From the NCBI GenBank assembly GCA_944393305.1, contig CALXZS010000024.1:1-11268 (forward strand): DNA of 11,268 bases, written 5' to 3'. The DNA is from an uncultured Clostridia bacterium. GTDB lineage: Bacteria; Bacillota; Clostridia; TANB77; CAG-508. A model generated the notes under the pieces. It was not told the DNA's origin, made no database searches, and saw nothing but the letters and a program-made list of their open reading frames with translations. Of the stretch, positions 6,814 through 11,268 are shown piece by piece. A program made the translations under genes and the position numbers. Each line of letters begins with the position of its first letter. Position 1 is the first letter of the stretch.

Positions 6814-6853
6814 AAAAATAGTGGTTGCTATATCAATAGCCCCCACTATTTTT
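6814..6853. terminator. Bidirectional terminator between the carboxypeptidase and LCP genes
   Basis: An 11-bp outer stem (AAAAATAGTGG, 6814-6824, with 6843-6853), a 2x2 internal mismatch, a 5-bp inner stem (GCTAT/ATAGC, 6827-6831/6836-6840) and a 4-nt loop. It ends in T-runs on both strands and overlaps the stop codon of the LCP gene. It most likely ends LCP transcription and backs up the terminator at 6739. Confidence 0.8.
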
Positions 6854-8151
6854 TAATAATCTTTTCCCAATATTATTGTAAAATCTACATCTTCATTATT
6901 TTCACCAGTAATAGCTGTTCCCGTTCCTAATAATGCAATTAATGTGTTTTCTTGTGATTCTGTATTATTAGTTCTATTAATAATTACTGTTGAATTTGTT
7001 ATATTTGTATTTCCTTCTTTTACTACTTCGTATCCTTGTGCTTCTAATTGTTCTATTGCATTTTCTAGTCTTGTAGAACTTCCTGTTCCGTTTAATACTT
7101 CTACTTTTATTTCCTTTTCTTCTACTTGATCAGACGAAACTTGGTTTTCAACAGTATTTGTAGTATTTTCATTTTCTCCACTTGTACTGGTTGTTCCTGA
7201 TGTTAAAAATAATTCATTTACTACTTGTTTTGCTTCATCTTCATCTACTAAGTAGAACGCAACATTGTTCATATATTCTGGAATTCCTGGTAGTGTTTCT
7301 GTTTTCATTTGGTCTGCGTTAAAGCTTACTAATGCTGGCACATATTCCATTAATGTATCCCAATCTATATTTGTTTCTACTTTTTCTTCTGCAATTTTTA
7401 ATATGTCATCTATTTTTGTTATATTTTCTATTTTTAATGTTTGTTTTGCAACTTCCATTATAAATTCTCTTTGTGTTCTCATTCTACCTAGGTCGTTATC
7501 TCCATAACTTACTGGATATGATGTTCCATTATTATTATGTCTAAATCTTACAACCCATTCTGCTTGCTCGCCATTTAATAATTGGTATCCTTTGTCTAAG
7601 TGTATATATAAGTCTTGTGAACTATCATCATAGTCCATATCTATTGGTACATCAAAGTATACTCCGCCTATTGCATCAACTAAGTCTCTAAGTGCTTCAG
7701 TGTCAACTGTTAAATAATATTTTATGTTTAGTCCTGTTAGTTTGTTTACAGCATCTATTGTGCTTTGTGGACTTATTTGATATTTTGAGTTTATTTTATC
7801 AGAAGCTGATGCATTTGCTTTATTACTTCCTATATAACTATCTCTTGGTATTGATAAAAGTGCTGAGTCTCCTGTACTTGGACTATATTTTGCAACAATT
7901 AATGTATCTGTCATATTTTCACTTTTTCCTATAAGTAGGCAATAAAAGTCTGGTAAATTCTTTACTGTTTCTTGGTCTGTTCCTACTAAAGTAGTAACTA
8001 AACCAGCTAAGCCTCCTCCGTTTTGAGATACTCTATATGTAAACACTCCTGCACAAATTAATATTATAAGTAGAATTATTAATAATACTCTTTTTAAAAC
8101 TTTATGTGATTTCTTCTTCTTTTTTTCTTTCGCTCTATTGTCTTTTTTCAT
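6853..8151 (-). CDS. LytR-CpsA-Psr (LCP) family cell-wall polymer ligase
   Basis: The 432-residue membrane-anchored enzyme belongs to a family that transfers undecaprenyl-linked glycopolymers (such as teichoic acid or capsule) onto peptidoglycan. A Lys-rich cytoplasmic N-terminus leads into one membrane helix (about 21-40) and an outer LCP domain (about 75-240). Visible family residues are D82 in TDTLIVA, the SIPRDSY motif (R103, D104), R202/R204 in RFRH and the DLGRMRTQREF block (220-230). A Ser/Thr/Asn-rich linker (about 318-342) joins it to a C-terminal LytR_C domain (KVEVLNGTGSSTRLENAIEQLEAQGYEV). The length is typical for LCP plus LytR_C. The ATG at 8151 has GGGAG about 11 nt upstream and its own promoter. 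It is a single-gene unit with a terminator at its stop codon. Which polymer it attaches cannot be told from this window. Confidence 0.95.
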   Translation of the reverse strand: MKKDNRAKEKKKKKSHKVLKRVLLIILLIILICAGVFTYRVSQNGGGLAGLVTTLVGTDQETVKNLPDFYCLLIGKSENMTDTLIVAKYSPSTGDSALLSIPRDSYIGSNKANASASDKINSKYQISPQSTIDAVNKLTGLNIKYYLTVDTEALRDLVDAIGGVYFDVPIDMDYDDSSQDLYIHLDKGYQLLNGEQAEWVVRFRHNNNGTSYPVSYGDNDLGRMRTQREFIMEVAKQTLKIENITKIDDILKIAEEKVETNIDWDTLMEYVPALVSFNADQMKTETLPGIPEYMNNVAFYLVDEDEAKQVVNELFLTSGTTSTSGENENTTNTVENQVSSDQVEEKEIKVEVLNGTGSSTRLENAIEQLEAQGYEVVKEGNTNITNSTVIINRTNNTESQENTLIALLGTGTAITGENNEDVDFTIILGKDY

Positions 8152-8185
8152 TTATTTAATCACTCCCATTGTATTTTACCAATAT

Positions 8186-8214
8186 AGTATAGCAAATATG
8201 TCTTTAAATATCAA
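8186..8214 (-). promoter_or_regulatory. Promoter for the LCP gene
   Basis: On the minus strand: -35 TTGATA (8209-8214), 17-bp spacer, extended -10 TGCTATACT (hexamer at 8186-8191). The -35 begins within the thyX terminator stem. Confidence 0.7.
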
Positions 8215-8237
8215 GAGGAAATATTATGTTTCCTCTT
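8209..8237 (-). terminator. Terminator of thyX
   Basis: A 9-bp stem, AAGAGGAAA (8213-8221) with TTTCCTCTT (8229-8237), and a 7-nt loop, 2 bases after the thyX stop. The following tract on the minus strand is GATATTT, which is weak. On the plus strand it is followed by TTT. The stem shares bases 8213-8214 with the LCP -35 box. Confidence 0.55.
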
Positions 8238-8239
8238 TT

Positions 8240-8905
8240 TTATTCAGAAATTCTAAATTCTGCATATTTTTTCTCATCAAAATCTTTATCATATTCAACA
8301 TTTTCAAATATTTCTGGCATTTCTTTTTGGAAATATTTTAATAATGGTATTAATAATTGTCTTATTGCTGGATGTGCTTTATTTGATGTTCTTAAGGATA
8401 ATATATGTTTCCATTCTCTTATATCTGCTGTCATTGTTACTTCTGCTGCTGTTGAATGAGGAAGTATTAGTCTACACATATCTGTTGATGCTCCTAATTC
8501 TTTCATTTTCATATATCTTTTTTCTATTTCTTCCATGCATGTTTTCCATTCCTTATATACTTCTTTATCTTCTATATATGATGGATTTATACATTTTATT
8601 TCATTACCATATTTATCTTTATCATAACTACAATATCTTGTAGATTCTATTGAAAAGCTTGCAAATCTATGTCTAGTTAGGTCTTTATATACACCTATAT
8701 CACAACACATTCTTATTGTTACTTTTTCATGCTCTAAAACTGATTCATGTCCTCTATTTATACAATTTTTTAATAAGTTTTTATAACTATCTTCTGTAAT
8801 ATTTCCTTCTGAACGATAACATGTTCTACATGCTCTTTCTATTTTTTTCATAATTTGTAGTCCGTCAATTTTTTCTACTTCAATCCATGGTTCTACTATC
8901 TTCAT
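8240..8905 (-). CDS. thyX: FAD-dependent thymidylate synthase ThyX
   Basis: The 221-residue enzyme makes dTMP from dUMP in the cytoplasm, using methylene-tetrahydrofolate as carbon donor and FAD/NADPH as reductant. It is unrelated in sequence to ThyA. The hallmark motif RHR-x7-S is present as RHRFASFSIESTRY (78-91). Upstream, GHESVLEHEKVTI (52-64) is the conserved nucleotide/FAD region. DIREWKHILSLRTSNKAHPAIRQL (161-184) is the C-terminal block that holds the dUMP-binding Arg. The length is normal and no key residue is missing. The ATG at 8905 has AAAGGA at about 10 nt spacing. It has its own likely promoter and terminator, so it is not part of the cvpA operon. It suggests a thyA-independent route to dTMP, but whether thyA is absent cannot be seen here. 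Confidence 0.97.
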   Translation of the reverse strand: MKIVEPWIEVEKIDGLQIMKKIERACRTCYRSEGNITEDSYKNLLKNCINRGHESVLEHEKVTIRMCCDIGVYKDLTRHRFASFSIESTRYCSYDKDKYGNEIKCINPSYIEDKEVYKEWKTCMEEIEKRYMKMKELGASTDMCRLILPHSTAAEVTMTADIREWKHILSLRTSNKAHPAIRQLLIPLLKYFQKEMPEIFENVEYDKDFDEKKYAEFRISE

Positions 8906-8929
8906 TTTATCACTTTCCTTTCTGGTATT

Positions 8930-8958
8930 TTAATAGATTTTTTTGTTTAAATATACAA
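8930..8958 (-). promoter_or_regulatory. Candidate promoter for thyX
   Basis: -35 TTGTAT (8953-8958), 17-bp spacer, -10 TATTAA (8930-8935) on the minus strand, about 25 bases before the start codon. The -35 lies in the outer arm of the large palindrome, so the palindrome edge may contribute the thyX promoter. Confidence 0.4.
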
Positions 8959-9176
8959 TTATAAATAGTTACAATTCGAAGCTTTAATTTTATTTTTAAC
9001 TTTAATATATGTTCTTGAGCATTTCAAGCGAGTGTAGGCGACGTAGGAGCGGAGCGTAACGTGCGAGCGTTGAGCAAAGCGAACCGCGAAGTGAAATGTG
9101 AAAGAATGTATATTAAAGTTTAAAGCAATTTATTTAAGGTATAAATTGTAACATTATATAAATAATAATAATTGTA
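8954..9176. repeat. Large imperfect nested palindrome with G+C-rich core
   Basis: Nearly the whole gap between cvpA and thyX folds back on itself. Matching arms from outside to inside are: TACAATTAT (8954-8962) with 9168-9176; GTTACAATT (8968-8976) with 9144-9152; AACTTTAATATA plus 7 more pairs including two G-T (8998-9016) with 9102-9120; CATTTCA (9020-9026) with 9092-9098. The core (about 9027-9091) is about 60% G+C by my count, unlike everything around it, and is full of GCGAG/GCGAA-like words. It contains a small inner hairpin, AACG..CGTT. There is no open frame or transposase. It may be a MITE-like element or a structured RNA. Confidence 0.75.
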
Positions 9177-9180
9177 AATC

Positions 9181-9831
9181 CTATTTACTATAAATTGATT
9201 TTAATATCAAATTATTGTTATACATTAAAGCTCCAATATTTGAATTATATATTTGTTCTAGTATTTGTGAGTTTGCTATTAATGGAGAAATCATTGAGAA
9301 TACAGCAAATATTGCATATATAATGATTAAACCTTCGATTGCTCCACAAATTGCTCCACCTAGTTTATTTATTTGTTTTAAAACAGGTATTTTGTCTATT
9401 ATTTTTGCTACTATTTTTACAATAGTTAATATTATTCTTACGATAATAAATATTGCTACAAATGCTATTACACTGATTATTCCTGACGCTAATTCTTTTG
9501 ATATATTGTCTATTGCTTCATCTTTTGAAGTATTTACATTGCTTGTAATTCCATTTATATATTCTACAACAGGCTCTGGTAAATTGCTTCCTTCTTCTAC
9601 TTTGAAATCTACATCGTTTAATGGAATATTTTGTACTATTGTTTCTCTTAAATTTTCATCAAAATTGGTATTATCTATTATTGCATTTGCCACTGGTTTG
9701 CATAGTAATAATGCAAGTATTAATGCTACTATTACTGCAACTATATCTATTATGCATGAAATTAGCCCTTTTTTCATTCCTAAAAATATGGCTAAAGCCA
9801 TGATTAAAATTATTATAATATCTACTATCAT
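9181..9831 (-). CDS. CvpA family membrane protein
   Basis: The 216-residue integral membrane protein is related to CvpA, which is named for its role in colicin V production in E. coli; its biochemical role in Firmicutes is unsettled. Hydrophobic helices lie at about 3-19, 24-44, 117-143 and 162-182. A polar, negatively charged loop of about 70 residues (about 52-115) separates the two pairs. DIIIILIMALAIFLGMKKGLI at the N-terminus and the Gly-rich LGGAICGAIEGLII segment (157-170) are the family hallmarks. The ATG at 9831 is preceded by AGGAGG, whose bases overlap the TAG stop of the DUF5711 gene, so the two genes are almost certainly co-translated. I see no good terminator other than the palindrome downstream. 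Confidence 0.85.
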   Translation of the reverse strand: MIVDIIIILIMALAIFLGMKKGLISCIIDIVAVIVALILALLLCKPVANAIIDNTNFDENLRETIVQNIPLNDVDFKVEEGSNLPEPVVEYINGITSNVNTSKDEAIDNISKELASGIISVIAFVAIFIIVRIILTIVKIVAKIIDKIPVLKQINKLGGAICGAIEGLIIIYAIFAVFSMISPLIANSQILEQIYNSNIGALMYNNNLILKSIYSK

Positions 9832-9836
9832 TTTAT

Positions 9837-9842
9837 CCTCCT
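9837..9842 (-). promoter_or_regulatory. cvpA ribosome binding site fused to the upstream stop codon
   Basis: AGGAGG on the minus strand lies 5 nt before the cvpA ATG and shares two bases with the TAG stop (9841-9843) of the DUF5711 gene. This indicates tight translational coupling. Confidence 0.75.
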
Positions 9843-10968
9843 ACAAATTTATAATTTCTATTCTGTCTCTATATATAATTCCTGCAACACTCTTTCCTAA
9901 AACTACATCTTTAAAACTTTGTGATGATACAAATGATTTTATAAGCCATGCATTATGATTTATAAATTCTATTTGATTTCCCATGTTTATTGCAATTATG
10001 TCATTATTACAATATAAACTTTTTGGCACAGAATTTAAAAGATAACTGTTTTCTTTTTGATTGTCTGGATTCATTATTTTTGCTTCATACTGACTACTTA
10101 AAATTCCAGATGATGTTTCTACTATTCTACATATATAGTTATGTAGGTTTATATCCATAAAAGTTGTTTTATCATCTATATCAATCAGTTTTTGTGCATT
10201 TCCTTCATTCATTTTATATACGGTATTATCATATTGACATATAATCTCTTGATTATCATATTGTATATTAACTATTAAGCTATTTTCTTCTGGTTTATAC
10301 TCATATATAATTGCTTCTGATGGACTATTTTTTGCTTTTTCTACTGAAACGGTTTTTACTGCTGATGAAATTATTGTTCCTGATGTATCAATTTCTGCAA
10401 AACTTAGATAATCGCTATTTTCTGATATTGCTACATCTGCTGCTATTGTTGATGAAAGGTATGTTTTAAATTCTTCATCTCCAGTTATTCCATACATTAC
10501 TATAACAGATTTATATGTTGTTCCTGTAATTACTACTCCAACAGCTCCATTTTCATTTACAGTAATCGCTGAAATATTTCCTTCCATTGTTTTTTGCCAT
10601 TGAAGGCTTGTATTATATATTAAGTAAACATTTTGGCCGTTTTTATCTGCTACAAGTAAATAGTTTCCAGAATCTGCAAAAATTGGTGTTGTTATAGATA
10701 CATTTATTGTGGTTTCTTCTTTACCTGATGAATTGTATATTACTAAATTGTTCTCTTGTAATACTACAATATGATTATCATATGCATATACATTCGCATT
10801 TTCGTTTTCTAAGGCAATTGTAGGTAAATCTTCTTCTATTACATTTTTTCTTAAAATATATGTATCTATCCATTCTCTTGTAGGCTCATTGGCTACATAT
10901 AGTGATATTATTACTATAAGAGCTACTATTAAAATTGCTCCTGATATAATAATTATTTTTTTCTTCAT
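9841..10968 (-). CDS. DUF5711 family membrane-anchored protein, beta-propeller-like
   Basis: The 375-residue protein has one N-terminal membrane helix (about 4-25) preceded by KKK, so most of it lies outside the cell. After the helix, REWIDTYILRKNVIEEDLPTI (31-51) is the segment I associate with DUF5711 proteins of Firmicutes. The rest is a series of short beta-rich repeats (for example NVYAYDNHIVVLQENNLVIYNSSGKE) like the blades of a WD40/PQQ-type propeller. No catalytic motif is visible, so a scaffold or sensing role is more likely than an enzymatic one. The ATG at 10968 has AGAGGA and a strong promoter upstream. It is the first gene of a two-gene operon with cvpA. The family assignment is from memory of its sequence; the function is unknown. 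Confidence 0.8.
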   Translation of the reverse strand: MKKKIIIISGAILIVALIVIISLYVANEPTREWIDTYILRKNVIEEDLPTIALENENANVYAYDNHIVVLQENNLVIYNSSGKEETTINVSITTPIFADSGNYLLVADKNGQNVYLIYNTSLQWQKTMEGNISAITVNENGAVGVVITGTTYKSVIVMYGITGDEEFKTYLSSTIAADVAISENSDYLSFAEIDTSGTIISSAVKTVSVEKAKNSPSEAIIYEYKPEENSLIVNIQYDNQEIICQYDNTVYKMNEGNAQKLIDIDDKTTFMDINLHNYICRIVETSSGILSSQYEAKIMNPDNQKENSYLLNSVPKSLYCNNDIIAINMGNQIEFINHNAWLIKSFVSSQSFKDVVLGKSVAGIIYRDRIEIINL

Positions 10969-10995
10969 ATGATTTCCTCTATTTTAATTTGTTCT

Positions 10996-11024
10996 ATTTT
11001 ATAATAATTTAGTATATATTTCAA
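10996..11024 (-). promoter_or_regulatory. Promoter for the DUF5711-cvpA operon
   Basis: -35 TTGAAA (11019-11024), 17-bp spacer, -10 TAAAAT (10996-11001) on the minus strand. An alternative TATAAA two bases upstream would give a 15-bp spacer. It lies directly downstream of the preceding gene's terminator. Confidence 0.65.
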
Positions 11025-11033
11025 GAGGTAAGT

Positions 11034-11062
11034 AAAAAAATGAGCAGGCTTTTACCTGCACA
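11034..11062 (-). terminator. Intrinsic terminator after the GldG-like gene
   Basis: On the minus strand: TGTGCAGG, loop TAAAAG, CCTGCTCA (one T-T mismatch in an 8-position stem), followed by TTTTTTT (11034-11040). It starts 3 bases after the stop codon and is a classic Rho-independent terminator. Confidence 0.85.
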
Positions 11063-11065
11063 TTT

Positions 11066-11268
11066 TTATTTTCTTACTTTTCTTATTATAGCTATTACTA
11101 TTCCAGCTATTATTATTAAAATTGGTACTCCAAATATAATGCCTAAAACTACTCTATTCTGAGACTCTGTTGCTGCTTGGAAAGAAACACCTCCAACATC
11201 TTTTCTTATTCTTATTGCATCTTCTCTATTTGATAAATATGCTATTGTATTTAATACTATATCTTTAT
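11066..11268 (-). CDS. GldG-like ABC transporter accessory protein, C-terminal fragment
   Basis: Only the last 67 codons are in the window; the gene continues past the right edge. They read KDIVLNTIAYLSNREDAIRIRKDVGGVSFQ, then one strong membrane helix (VVLGIIFGVPILIIIAGIVIAII) and a short basic tail RKVRK. The N-T-I-x-x-L-x-x-R-E-D-x-I-x-I-R pattern followed by a terminal helix is typical of the C-terminus of GldG/ABC_transp_aux proteins. These are encoded next to an ABC-2 ATPase and permease and are thought to form an exported-substrate complex with them. The matching ATPase and permease genes are therefore expected just beyond the window. The assignment rests on this short stretch only. 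Confidence 0.65.
   Translation of the reverse strand, partial: KDIVLNTIAYLSNREDAIRIRKDVGGVSFQAATESQNRVVLGIIFGVPILIIIAGIVIAIIRKVRK

Noticed and set aside
8998..9120. CRISPR or tandem-repeat reading of the GCG-rich core between thyX and cvpA
   Set aside because: The short words vary and are not regularly spaced, and the region is organised as nested inverted arms, not direct repeats.
9215..9958. Long plus-strand open frame of 247 codons opposite cvpA
   Set aside because: It is antisense to two well-supported genes, is low-complexity (rich in Ile, Ser and Thr), and arises from the A+T-rich codons of the true strand.

Overview
The window is A+T-rich bacterial DNA with short intergenic gaps, AGGAGG-type ribosome binding sites and sigma-A-like promoters. 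It uses the standard genetic code, since tryptophan is encoded by TGG where checked. Gene content (an S11 D-Ala-D-Ala carboxypeptidase, an LCP cell-wall ligase, ComEA, ThyX, CvpA, a DUF5711 protein, a BcrA-type ABC exporter and the tail of a GldG-like ABC accessory protein) fits a Gram-positive, low-G+C Firmicute. An uncultured Clostridia lineage is most likely. This placement is inferred from gene families and composition, not from a marker gene. No rRNA, tRNA, CRISPR array or transposase gene is visible.

Left part (1-2260). Two orphan genes are transcribed divergently from well-formed promoters. The minus-strand gene (115-1209) encodes a putative zincin with an HELSH motif and a GLEEGINTY motif. 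The plus-strand gene (1378-2157) begins with an HFT..NL.SI...GL signature like that of DarT/ADP-ribosyltransferase-fold proteins. A small palindromic repeat sits between their promoters. This pair is the least explained protein content here.

Middle (2260-6853). An ABC-2 exporter (ATPase followed by a TTG-started permease, overlapping by 8 bases) lies downstream of comEA, the DNA receptor for transformation. comEA is split by one extra base at about 5123. It is divergent from an intact cell-wall carboxypeptidase gene (5448-6740), and the two predicted -10 boxes overlap. The carboxypeptidase and LCP genes converge on a block of three consecutive hairpins. Two of these are copies of the same repeat found at 1268, and the third is a bidirectional terminator.

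Right part (6853-11268). All genes are on the minus strand: LCP, thyX, then a tightly coupled DUF5711-cvpA operon, then the end of a GldG-like gene followed by a clear terminator. Between cvpA and thyX lies a roughly 220-bp imperfect nested palindrome with an unusual G+C-rich core (8954-9176). It is the most conspicuous non-coding structure in the window.

Functionally, most genes serve the envelope: peptidoglycan trimming, attachment of wall polymers, export, and competence. The others are de novo dTMP synthesis and two orphans. No single large new system is evident. The best leads are the repeat family, the compound palindrome, the comEA frameshift and the zincin/ART-like pair.
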